This document shows positions 34,208-45,150 of a DNA stretch of 64,000 nucleotides, piece by piece. The stretch spans positions 10,788,001-10,852,000 of the forward strand of contig NC_065906.1 in NCBI RefSeq assembly GCF_905147045.1, read 5' to 3'. Under the pieces are notes generated by a model. That model was not told the DNA's origin and made no database searches. It saw only the letters and a list, made by a program, of their open reading frames with translations. Source of the DNA: Nymphalis io (lineage: Eukaryota; Arthropoda; Insecta; Lepidoptera; Nymphalidae). Both the position numbers and the translations under genes were made by a program. The stretch's first letter is position 1. Every line of letters begins with the position of its first letter.

Positions 34208-34487
34208 ACCTTATAGAAATAGATATGTTTCCACTAAAATAATTCATAGTTTTATTTGCTAAAAATGTCTAACATAACGTATTTTGTTTACAAATTTGGA
34301 GGCAAATTAAGGCAATTGTAGAAGCTTTTGACATCATTGCTTGTTGACAACACAAAAGTTGCCAATTTTCGTCTTGGGCTTGATCCACATGCTTACGTCA
34401 GATTGGTAGGTCTCGAAATTACGACGTCGAGTGCTAAGAGTATTAAGAAAATAACCTTGTTTTTCCAACCGTCACAGAGCAGTTCTT

Positions 34488-34680
34488 AATATTATTTTGT
34501 TTCGGTGTGATGGATACGTGAGCCACTGTAACTACGGAAGCAAAATACATAATATCTTGGTTTCCAAATTAAGTGCATTGTCGATGTAAGGGATGCTTAA
34601 TTAGTCGTACAGTGCCAATGTCTTTGGGCAGTGGTGACCATTTAATTTAACATTACTTGTCTACCTATTGAAAAAAAAAA
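34488..34680 (+). mobile_element. Metulj-like SINE, 5'-truncated and diverged
   Basis: Starts in the body (attattttgtttcggtg), continues aatatcttggtttccaaa and ggtgaccatt, and ends in an A-run at 34671-34680. Confidence 0.78.
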
Positions 34681-34898
34681 CATATTATTTTTTATATAAC
34701 AAGCTCGTTGTGGCTTGGTTTGCTTTCAATCCGCCACCATCATTAAGCATTCACGTGTTTTATCCACTGTGACATTTCGAATCAAATAAAAACTAACTTC
34801 ACTTTTTCATTAACAGTAATTTTTTTTCTCCTTAAAAAAAGTGTAACTCGATGAAGCCAGAAACCCCCTTACGATGTAACGTTATAGTTCACATTACC

Positions 34899-34946
34899 TT
34901 GTCTTATTCTTTACGATCGTAAATTACTGATGACAGAATAAGACAA
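34899..34946. repeat. Inverted repeat, 12-bp perfect arms
   Basis: ttgtcttattct (34899-34910) and agaataagacaa (34935-34946) around a 24-nt centre containing the palindrome acgatcgt. Confidence 0.7.
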
Positions 34947-34986
34947 AATTATATATGACTATTTACTCTCTCTACAACCTTTATTA

Positions 34987-35256
34987 TTAAGGCTGATACA
35001 TAACAATATTTTCACTTATTTCTGATAACAATACTATATGACGTAATAATAAAAAAACAGGATATATAATCTTTTCCGTGCATTTTTTCACACCGCTAGT
35101 CCCGGACAAAAGGCTGTCGGCCTCGTGAAGGGGCCCAAATTGCGACTCCATTGTGGAGATGCACTCGTTTGTGTGTGATGCTGGGCGATGAATCTTGATT
35201 AGCTTTAATATCGCTTGTTGGATGGGAATTTCAACCGTAAAAATGAGATCTTTCAA
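34987..35256 (-). other. ORF of 89 codons with a GC-richer core, unrecognised
   Basis: 35080-35175 is clearly less AT-rich than its surroundings and lies in this minus-strand ORF (LHEADSLLSGTSGVKKC in the middle). No repeat family or domain is recognised. It could be unique DNA or a fragment of an unknown element. ORF length alone is not significant. Confidence 0.2.
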
Positions 35257-35499
35257 CCCATTCTATTCTTATATAATACTGCATTTTCGAAGTGAAACTT
35301 CTTTAAACGCGAAAATAATAATATTTCGAGGACGAATATGAATACAACGTTTATATATGTAACGTTTCTGTGATCTGAATAAAGTTGTTTTTTTTAATCG
35401 ATGCGACAGACTAGCTTATAATTAACCTGACGTTAATTATTATTTCTGCCATTACATAAAAATAGACATATAATACACATAATAATGTGAGCTTACGCT

Positions 35500-35605
35500 A
35501 CTCTAATGAGAATTGGTGGTAACACATTAGGCAGAATTTCATCCAGCTCATGCAAGATTCATCACGATATTTTAATTCACAAATTAAGCACGTGTAAACT
35601 ATTGA
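35500..35605 (-). mobile_element. SINE B fragment
   Basis: ggcagaatttcatccagctc, gattcatcacgatatttt and cacaaattaagcacgtg follow SINE B order. Confidence 0.6.
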
Positions 35606-35694
35606 TGGTCAATACCACCTTTTTATTTTTAATTATTAGGGCTGTTAGAATATTAACTAATTACTAGATATATTAATACATCACTAATACACTT

Positions 35695-35938
35695 TCAGCC
35701 TTTTGCCGTCCACTGCTGGACGAAAGCCTCCCCCATAGAACGCCAACCATCCCGATCTTGGGCAGTCCGCATCCATCCCGAACCTGCCACCTTTTTTAAA
35801 TCCTCCACTCCAACACGTGTCGGCTCCATCGGCCATCAATGCGCCTGGAGACATGACCAGCCCACTTCCACTTCAGCGAGCTAATTCTAAGCGCGATGTC
35901 GGTGACTTTAGTTCTCTGGCGAATGTCCTCAATACACT
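35695..35938 (-). mobile_element. RTE-type LINE ORF2 C-terminus, internally deleted
   Basis: Minus strand. One frame contains LKKVAGSGWMRTAQDRDGW, then FVQQWTAKG and a stop at 35695-35697, the typical end of an RTE-clade ORF2. Upstream, in a different frame, lie RQRTKVTDIALRISSLKW and GHVSRRIDGRW, the preceding part of the same domain. The intervening arginine-rich segment is missing and the reading frame changes at ggagtgg (35805-35811 as ccactcc). A dead fragment. Confidence 0.85.
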
Positions 35939-36048
35939 GCCTCACTCACCTTATAAATTAGGAACACAACAAAACTAAGTATTGTTAAATATTTAATTAG
36001 TGGGTGAAAACTACCCAGACGGGTTTGCAGAAAGCTCTTTAACTAAGT
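35939..36048 (-). mobile_element. Metulj-like SINE head half
   Basis: ctcactcaccttataaatta, ggaacacaacaaaactaag and ctacccagacgggtttgca; abuts the RTE fragment directly. Confidence 0.75.
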
Positions 36049-36689
36049 ATCTTTACCAAGACTTGGCTGGTCCTACAGTTGCCCAGATTAAACGTGCTCG
36101 AAGCTATTAATAGTTCAAAAATAAAACGAATTTATTACAAAGATAAAAAGCACATTCAGTCAATTAATGTTTAATAAAAAATTTTGAAGATAAAGATAAA
36201 TTTGCGCCGTTCGTTTTAAACCAATTAATTTAAGAGCAATATATCATTTCGTTGAACTTTAAATACAATGGTGTTGGGTATCTTTAATGTTGCATCTTGT
36301 AGTTTGATCAAGGAAAATGTACTAGAAATCCGTCAGAGAATTACGGTGTTTTATAATATTTGTTATTAATCGTGACTGATTAGTACAAAGGAGTTTGATG
36401 AGTGAATAGTTTTAAACAATTTTGTGTCTTCTTCTTTCGAATGTCGAATCAATAATGTCAGAAAGAGCTAAATTAATGTTTAAATAGACAGCCGCTAAGC
36501 GTTTTATAAGTAAGGCCGTAAATGTTTTACTTATTATATAGGTTGATGATGAATTACTATATATAATTATTTTCATAAGGCTTTGATATTCACTAAATAT
36601 TTTTATACATACTCATACCTAATACATGCCCTCCTACCCAAACACGTATGCGAAGTCAAAAGCGAGCACTAGTTATTATATATGTGAAA

Positions 36690-36790
36690 GTAACTGTGTT
36701 TTTTTTTACGTTTTTATCGGGAAATTTTGCACACACGTCTGAGGTACAGAAAAGGACAGGGTATCTGACACCTGCTCCCCTCTCACACAT
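36690..36790 (+). repeat. Dispersed repeat fragment (gtacagaaaagg core)
   Basis: cacacgtctgaggtacagaaaagg then a C/T-rich stretch and cacacatggcgaagct. Related to pieces at 7838, 11150 and, inverted, 59880. Class unknown. Confidence 0.5.
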
Positions 36791-37164
36791 GGCGAAGCTA
36801 TAAGAAACTAGAAACCTTTAACATTGTACACTTATAAAACCCATATAAGAGTAATACAGGTATACAGTCATCATGTCATTCAAGTTATGTACAATGATTT
36901 ATGTTTTTTTTTTAATTCTGTGTTACTTGACCTTAAATGATTGGTCCGAATAATATCATTTCACGGCATTTTATAAATAATTTATAAATCTACTAATGAG
37001 GTAATTGTTGTTTGTTTGTTTCATTTAAATATATATATATATATATATATTATTTTATGTAATAAATTATGTTTAAAATTGCGATGTTTGTTTAAAAATC
37101 AAGGAAATATATATAATAAGAGTAGCATTTAATAAGTTTTTTCACTGACGACAGTAAAATAAAT

Positions 37165-37243
37165 TATAAGCAAGCACAAATAAAATTTGAACCCGCAAGC
37201 TTCGGCTTAGATTCACATGATCTAGTCAATGAGCACTTTCAGC
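37165..37243 (-). mobile_element. SINE B head fragment
   Basis: caagcacaaataaaatttgaacccgc, then gattcacatgatctagtcaat, as in the SINE B head. Confidence 0.5.
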
Positions 37244-37452
37244 TTTATTGTATTGGCGATAGCTTAAAAATAGAACATTATTATTCCTTTTATGATGTCA
37301 TGAAACTTTTAAGCTATGTATTTCCAATTGGATTATCATATCGTAAATAATTAATAAGAACCGTATTAGAAGGCGTGTTCCCTTTTATTGATCCATGAAA
37401 ATTAAAAATAACTTTGTAACATTAAAAATATGCTTCAATATAATATACATAT

Positions 37453-37747
37453 TTTACTGGTAGTAGGGCTTTCGCAAGCTCGTCTGGGTAGGTACCACCC
37501 ACTCATCAGATATTCTACCGCAAAACAGCAATACTTGATATTGTTGTGTTCCGGTTTGAAGGGTTAGTGAACCAGTGTAATTACAGGCACAAGGGACATA
37601 AAATCTTAGTTCCCAAGGTTGGTGGCGCATTGGCTATAAGCGATGGTTGACATTTCTTACAATGCCAATGTCTAAGGGCGTTTGGTGACCACTTACCATC
37701 AGGTGGCCCATATGCTCGTCCACCTTCCTATTCTATAAAAAAAAAAA
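37453..37747 (+). mobile_element. Metulj-like SINE, near full length
   Basis: Same subfamily as the 28272 copy, with a 2-bp deletion in the head (ctttcgcaagc) and a short A-tail. Confidence 0.9.
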
Positions 37748-39267
37748 TACTCAAATCATGTCAAGTTTAACCCCATCAGAGATTTTTTTTAAGTTAAAAT
37801 AGTGATTCAGAAACGCTTTATAGTAAAGCTTACTTGAATAAGTACATTTGATTTGATTTCCGTGTCTTCAAATGTTTGCTACAAGTGATATATATTTCTT
37901 TTTACCTCAAAAACATGATTTCGAAACTTTACACATAAAATTGACTCTTAAATTCGCTTTTATAATTTAACGCGCATATCTCACAAAAAGTTTTATTTGA
38001 ATAAAACAAAAAATAAAAATTTACTTATTTAAAAAAAAATACATGTTTCAATAAAAAAAATTCATATCAAAATTCTATTTCCAAAAACATTTTACACAAA
38101 AATACTCGTCCAATATAAATTGATACAATGTATAAACACACCGACAGACTCAATCCATCTCGTCAAGTTGAAGCCTTAGACGGATTTATTGCTGCATCGT
38201 AAATTACATTGATGGTTATTGCGGGACGAAATTGGCAGGTGGCTGTTTTACCCACGCAGTGTATGCTGAAGGGTTAAACTAATCAACTTACGGTGAATTG
38301 ATTGTGTATGTGTTGGTATGGTAATCGACTTGATTATATATATATTATATTAAAAATATGTTTAAATTTGACAAATGGATGTAGTACAAATCAATAAAAC
38401 TTTATTCAATAGAGAAACATCATCTTACAAAAGATTTTCTTAAATTCAACACGGCTTAGACAGAAATGCCACAGGCTTGAAAAGTACCGTCATAATTATA
38501 TTTGTTTTTTGTATTAATTTGGAGTAATTGAAAATTTATTTATTTATTTTATTTAACATATATATATATGTAGACTGGTAAATATATGATTGTAAGTTGT
38601 AATAACCTTTTTGTTAAGTTGTAATAGCCTAAAACATTGGAGAACTAAGATGCTATGTACCTTGTGCTTATACTTTCATTGGCTCATCGTAGACCGCCGT
38701 CGAGGCTTGCAATAAAGCTTTAAAATTATTTCTCGAATTGGAATAAAATATAATCTTAGACCATCGTCTAAGATTATATATACCAAGTTGAAATGATACC
38801 ATCATTAAATTTCATAATATGTGTAATACATAGCTGATTATTCATACAATTTTTATTCACATCGCACATTTTTACACACACGTAAACATTTGAAAACCTC
38901 AATTATGGTTCCCGGGTCTCCGTCACCTGTTCTCAAATTATCTTTCTGATATTTATTACAAAGATTGATTGATGTGTAGAACCTAGACAAACGGCCTTAT
39001 ACTCTTTTGTCGCACTATCTCTATGTTATATTGTTTTTATTTTTATTTGGGGCACGTTGACAGCCTATCAACACAAACCGGTTTCGGTGTATTGTGTAAG
39101 CCCCGCACCTCTTGTTGAACATTAATACTTTATATTGTTATGTTTCTATTTTATAAGCGATTTAATGTACAGACCTAAAGCCAATAATATCTTTGATCAT
39201 ACTTGGTGATGCATTGACTTTAAAGGTGTGGTTTTTAGTCTTGAAGCGTCTTTATATACTACTGATT
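37748..39267. other. AT-rich spacer with small repeats
   Basis: Holds a decayed minus-strand Metulj scrap at 38641-38690 and a hairpin with 14-bp perfect arms (38748-38761 and 38766-38779, 4-nt loop). No gene seen. Confidence 0.5.
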
Positions 39268-39639
39268 GCCTCGTTAGTCTAGTGGTTTGATGTAAGGCCG
39301 CAGACCTGGAGATCCTGGGTTCAATTCCCAGGTCGGGCCATTAAAAAGTTATTGAGTTTTTCTGTCAGAAAATTTTCAGTGGCAGCCCCGGAGTCTGGCA
39401 GTTAGAAGTGTGTACACTCCCGTGCCTCGGAAAGCACGTAAAGCCGATCGATGGTCCTGCGCCGGAACTCTTTTCGGTCGTGTCGTAATGCCGTCCCATC
39501 AGTTTATGAAGGGAATAACATGCACTTGTGTTTGTGCACACATTTGTGCACTATGATATCTCTTTCTTAGTTCTCTTGTGTAGTTGGCTAATCTCTCTTG
39601 CCGCCGTGGCCGGAATCGGTCTGGAGGACATTATTATTT
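39268..39639 (+). mobile_element. SINE C, full length
   Basis: tRNA-like head with A-box-like ttagtctagtgg (39274-39285) and B-box-like ggttcaattcc (39318-39328); body with gtgtacactcccgtgcctcgg; end ctggaggacattattattt. The acceptor stem does not pair well, so it is not a tRNA gene. Confidence 0.88.
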
Positions 39640-39965
39640 AAATATTAATGATAATGACAATCACCAATAGGCCTTATCTAAATTTCACCCTCATAAGTTA
39701 TTAATTCTAAGTTTTTTAAAAAACGGTTGATGTTTTAATGGAAAAAATAAAAGGCTTTGAAAATAGCTATTTAATAAATGTAGCTTTAACATTTAAAAAA
39801 AACTTTTGGCTATTGAGCGAAGTCAAACAAACATATGGGTGATTAATTACGTTATTGTAAAACTGATTCTGTCTCTTAAACCTCTAGATATGATAAAAAA
39901 AGTTTAAAAATGTTTTTTTTAAAGAAGTCTTTTTTTGTGTAGAAAGTGAAACTGGAACAATAATT

Positions 39966-40216
39966 GTTTTTTTTTATAGAATAGGACGCCGGACGAGCAT
40001 TTGGGCCACCTGATGGTAAGTGGTCACCAAACGCCCTTAGACATTGGCATTGTAAGAAATGTCAACCGTCGCTTACATAGCCAATCCACCACCAACCTTG
40101 GGAACTAAGATTTCATGTCCCTTGTACCTGTAATTACACTAGCTCACCCTTCAAACCGGAACACAACAATACCAAGTACTGCTGTTTTGCGGTAGAATAT
40201 CTGATGAGTGGGTGGT
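39966..40216 (-). mobile_element. Metulj-like SINE, 5'-truncated
   Basis: Poly-T, tail and body to gatgagtgggtggt. The head (tacccagacgagc...) is missing. Confidence 0.86.
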
Positions 40217-40348
40217 TAAACACGAATAGTTTTAAGCTGTTATTATAAATCTATTGTTATCAGTCTTTTAAAAATATTTTATTTCTAATTTGACAGCGTT
40301 GAATTATCATTATCGTTACGCAATGGCATTATTTTGTTTATAGTCGAA

Positions 40349-40575
40349 ATGGTTTAGAGGTTAGAACACGAAAATTTTAACCGAAAATTACGAGTTCAAG
40401 CCCGAACAAGCGTCACACTTATTTTTATGTTTATAACAATTAATATCCTCTTCGCGTGTAAGAATTGTGACACATTACCTTCCACTCATGTTGGTGTAGC
40501 GTAGTGGAAACAGCTCCATACTTTTTCTCTAAAAAGTAAAAAGAAGACTTGTTCAGCAGTAGGATATTTACAAGC
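40349..40575 (+). mobile_element. SINE B, diverged
   Basis: aatggtttagaggttagaac, gagttcaagcccgaacaagc, gtagcgtagtgga and tgttcagcagtaggat follow SINE B order. Confidence 0.68.
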
Positions 40576-41940
40576 AGGTACAATTTTTAGCATTACCATT
40601 ACTATATCTTTGAAAATTATTCAATATTAAAATGTATATGATCATAAATGCCCGACAATGCTTAACAGAATAATTTCTATATGAATAATTTTATCAAGTG
40701 CCGATACTAAAATAAACTCGGAGTAATTATTTACTACACCTCCTATTACTATGGTTAAAGAACACTTATGTAAATATGTAAAGTCTACTTGACTTAAGCG
40801 TAATTTGTGTTTTCAATTTATATATTTCAATTTGTACATAACAGTGACTTCAGATTAGTTTATATAAAATCTCCAAAAGATCAATAGTAATTATTAAACA
40901 GAATTTATATATAGAATCGAAAAATCCAGAGCAGATATTTAATTGTCGAACATAAAAACGAAATGTGTTTATGGCAATCGTTTATTTTTAACTGATTATT
41001 GAATGAGGTTTCATTCGTGTTAAATTGGTTTTATATTTTAAAATCATATCGTTAATGTGATGGATATTTATATACAATATGTCAAAAGCTATGACTCGTA
41101 CAACTATGTATCCGTATAGTGTGTAGCTTATATGGGGGCAAATCCTGAGGTTATAGGTTAATTTTTCAGCTAGGATAGTTATTTTAATTTTGTCGAGAAA
41201 GTCATTGTGTCTGCAACGAATTTGCCATCTTATCAGAATATTAATGTGCGTCAATCAAAGAGCGTCGCTTAATCAATTTTTATAATATAAGAAATTATAT
41301 CTACTCGTCAAGATACAGGCTTCTATTTAATACAATAATGGTGCTATTGTATTCGGTTGTATGACTTTGAATACATATATAATACCTTGTCATATTACGT
41401 AACATAAATAAAATAATCTTTTATACAAAATAATTCAAGAAGTCAAAACCGATTATATATTCCAATTACCCAGTACTAAAGCGATTGAAATCAAGAATAA
41501 TATTATGAAAGGGTAAAAAAAAATGTTTACAATCGCATAAGTTAAAAGGAATACGAGCTAACCATAAAGATAATTTTCTCAACATGCGATCCATAAAACA
41601 TTACCAGCCCACCGACCTCATTTAACATCAAAAAGGAATTCTTTCACCGCGGGACGCTATGGATCCGGAATTGAGAAAAAAATATTCAATTTAATCTCAC
41701 AACCAGCTGCGCCTGCGCAACTAAGAGAGACAGTGATCTGTTTATTTTAATGAAACATATGCTTTAGTTTATGATATGCGGCGCATAAGTTTATTTTTAT
41801 TTATAAATCTGCGTCCTTTGTTCGTTTTAAATAATGGAGCTAAAAGGGGCCTTTGATTTATTTATAGAAGTAGAGTGATGAAATGTAGGTCACGTGGTAA
41901 TTGATCTTCAAACATTCAAACGGTAATTGGCCGTTATAAT
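40576..41940. other. Mostly unique sequence, candidate regulatory block
   Basis: 41590-41940 is repeat-free and less AT-rich, with tttatttttatttata and an E-box cacgtg in ggtcacgtgg. No open frame recognised. Confidence 0.35.
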
Positions 41941-42030
41941 AACGTCCTCCAGACCGAATTTTAGCAACGGTGATTAATCGTAAGTACAAGACATATTATA
42001 GCGGTGCGCAAACACAGGTATACTCTTTAT
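41941..42030 (-). mobile_element. SINE C 3' fragment
   Basis: acgtcctccagaccgaattt... and gcgcaaacacagg are the reverse complement of the SINE C end, diverged. It lies 140 bp from a full SINE C in the opposite orientation. Confidence 0.6.
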
Positions 42031-42170
42031 ACTAATAGTCTGAATCGATGATAACTTCGAGCTGCTACTGAAAAGTGTTTGACATATTTCATCTACTTAG
42101 GTTTAGAATCTGATACCTCAATACCTCCACCAGTGTGGGCTAGCCACTATACCTATGAGATACATATACC

Positions 42171-42531
42171 GCCTCGTTGATCTAGTGGCTTGATGTAAGT
42201 CCGCAGACCCGGCGGTCCTGGGTTCAATTCCTAGGTCGGGCCAATAAAAAATTATTGGGTATTTCTGTCAGAAAATTCTGAGTAGCAACCCGGAGTGTGG
42301 AAGTTGGAAGTGTGTACACTCCCGTGCCTCGGAAAGCACGTAAAGCCGTTGGTCCTGTACCTGAGCTCTTCCCGGTCGTGTCGGATTGCCGTCCCATCGC
42401 ATTATGAGAGTTAGGGAACAGAGAGTGCACCTGTGTTTGCGCACACACTTGTGCACTATAATATCTCCTGCTGGCTAATCTCTCTTGAGATTGGCCGCCG
42501 CGGCTGAGTCTGGAGGACATTATTATTATTA
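42171..42531 (+). mobile_element. SINE C, full length
   Basis: Head gcctcgttgatctagtggc with B-box-like ggttcaattcc; body and ctggaggacattattatt end match the 39268 copy. The two minus ORFs (42224-42520, 42268-42456) are shadows. Confidence 0.9.
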
Positions 42532-42793
42532 TCTCAATGCATTAAGATTTAAGCCTAGATTGTTATATTGTTGACGATTTAATTAATAGATTATTATTAT
42601 AAACGAACTATGTAGCTAGTTAATTAACAAAAATATATCTTCACATCAATCGCGTTACATATATGTCAAAAATCTTGGTTTAAGATCCTTATTATTCTCA
42701 TAAGAATTAAACTAATTTACATGATAATTTCATGTTATATTAAAAATTAAGACTAATTAAACTTTTTTTTTCTTTGTGTGCATTAAGAACGCA

Positions 42794-43087
42794 TGAGATG
42801 GCCCAGTGGTAAGAACGCGTGAATCTTAACTGATGATCGTAGGTTCAATCCCAGCACTACTGAATTTTCATGTGTTTAATTTGTGATTATAATTCATCTC
42901 GTGCTTGACGGTGAAGGAAAACATCGTGAGGAAACCTGCATGTGTCTAATTTCATTGAAATTCTGCCATATGTGTATTCCACCAACCCGCATTGGAGCAG
43001 CGTGGTGGAATGAGCTCCAAACCTTCTCTTTAAAAAAGGGAGAGGAGGCCTTAGCCCAGCAGTGGGACATTCACAGGCTGTTACTGT
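42794..43087 (+). mobile_element. SINE B, full length
   Basis: gagatggcccagtggtaaga head, ggttcaatccc B-box-like block, cagcagtgggacattcacagg tail. The + ORF 42883-43089 is a shadow. Confidence 0.9.
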
Positions 43088-44868
43088 AGTATACTGTGCT
43101 GTGCATTAACGATATTTATTATTATTACATTATATGCGAAAACAAAAGAATACATTTAAATTTTAAAACGTTAAACTAAAATTGAAAATACAATATGACA
43201 AACATTGCAAAATAAATATTTTATGTGATTAGTTTTTGTGTTATTGTAATAACTTCGGTCAGTTGAATGACGGTGATTTTTAATGTTGGATAAAATACAC
43301 TAATGAACTTCATCAATCAATCAAATGTTTGTTAAATATTTTTTTTTAAAAAGGAACTGCAAAGAAATAAATAATTTTATATAAAAATATGTTAAAATAT
43401 AACTTATTTAAAATTATACAAAAACATACCAAAATTTTACATAAGTTATATTTCACTTGATGCGAAATTTGAATTAAAAAATCTTTATCATATTTTATGT
43501 CACGATATGAACAAGATAGATCACAGAAAACCTCATACGATTTCAACTCACACTCCTCTGAATTTTACGTGGATTTTCGCTGATACGTGTAAAGGTCAAA
43601 AGAAAATATTTCATCTTAAATTCAAACGAATTCCTGACTACGTATCTCGTACAATGTTGTTTTATAGTTGAACATCTAGTAAAAGAGCGGTATCGATGTG
43701 TTTTATTTTTTCTCGTTCCTTTTTCGAATAGAAGATCTTTCCAATTTTTTCAACTCTCTTTTTCTGAAATTTCATCAACTTCCAATCGTTTCTAAGGTAA
43801 CAGACGACCTTGAATGTTTCATTGTCTATTCCCTCGAATATTTTTTTACCTTAAACTCTTAAATGAAGAAATTCGCCGATATTTTGGTTATACTTATATA
43901 CCATATAACATTACAAAGGAGAGTTTTATTTTTTGTTTTGCGTTTGATTAAACAAATGTTTATTCTAAAGATTTTTATTTAAACAATAGTTGGAGTTTGA
44001 TAACTAAACACGATTTTTATACTCCTTATTAACATACATTAAGTTGAAGTAATACAAAAAATAAATATTTATTATTCTTTAAATTTTTTGCTTCATATTT
44101 GTAGCAAAATTCATCTTAAAATGTAAATGCTTTTTTTTTAATTTGGAATACTGGGACAGACTATCAGTAAATCTAGGAATATACTTACATATGTGTAAAT
44201 ACGATACTGATGGATAATCATTCAAATCTAACAAAAAGATAAATGTTTTTAATAAATATTTTGATGATATATAAGACGATACAATTTAAATTGAATTATA
44301 TTTCAAGGTTGAGATGCCCCTCATTGAATACATGAATAGGTCTTTGTTATAAGCACTGATCAAGCGATAAACTTTAAAACTTAAAACTAAACATTTCATG
44401 AATAAATCACTCACTTTCCCGTAACGATGAGTTACAAGCAACAGAACGTTCTAAAAAACGCCGAAATGTCAGTCATAAGATTTACAGCTTGATATACAGC
44501 AGTTGGAATCGAAATGTTCCTGGGAACAAATCGCTGGACTAAAGCGAAACAAACGCTTGCAGCTGGCGACTGTCAGTTCCCTCCGAATGTATACAAACTA
44601 ATGCTTCTAAAGAAGCCCTCGTTTGCGTAAATAGTTTAAAATAGAGCGTAAAACTAGCAGAAGTAGCATGAATATACTTATCTTAAGGATCTACATCATA
44701 TCTGAAGAAATGCTTAAGCTGTTTAATTATTATTTAGTAATAAATTGCTCTACTATAATGCGATATTATTCTGCTAGCGGTATATAAATGAATAAATTAT
44801 AATGTTCTCCTGACTGATTTCAACCAAGACTCTATCTCACGGGAGACTGGTAAACTGCGCAAGATTTA
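43088..44868. other. Repeat-poor AT-rich stretch
   Basis: 44405-44620 is a less AT-rich block without an open frame (gctggcgactgtcagttccc). The rest is A/T-rich. Nothing recognised. Confidence 0.4.
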
Positions 44869-45150
44869 TTATAATGCACAAGTATGTACACAAACACAGG
44901 TGCTCTCTGTTTGTTTATATAAAGCGATTGGACGGCAAATCAGACATGACCGGAATGTGTTCAGGCGCAGGACCAACGGCTTTACTTGCTTTCAGAGGCG
45001 CGGGTGTGTACACACTTCCAATGTCCAGATTCCGGGTGGATGCTACTGAGATTTTTCGACAGAAAAACCAATAACTTTATATCCCAACTAGGGATTTGAT
45101 TTGAACTTGAATTCTGCGACCTAATATCTAGCAACTAGAACGGTTGAGCA
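44869..45150 (-). mobile_element. SINE C, decayed
   Basis: Minus strand: tgcacaagtatgtacacaaa, gcgcaggaccaacggcttta, gacagaaaaaccaataact and a decayed head. ORF 44874-45074 is a shadow. Confidence 0.8.

Noticed and set aside
39268..39340. tRNA gene in SINE C head
   Set aside because: Poor acceptor stem and attached SINE body; repeated at 42171.
42224..42520. 98-codon minus ORF
   Set aside because: Antisense frame of SINE C.
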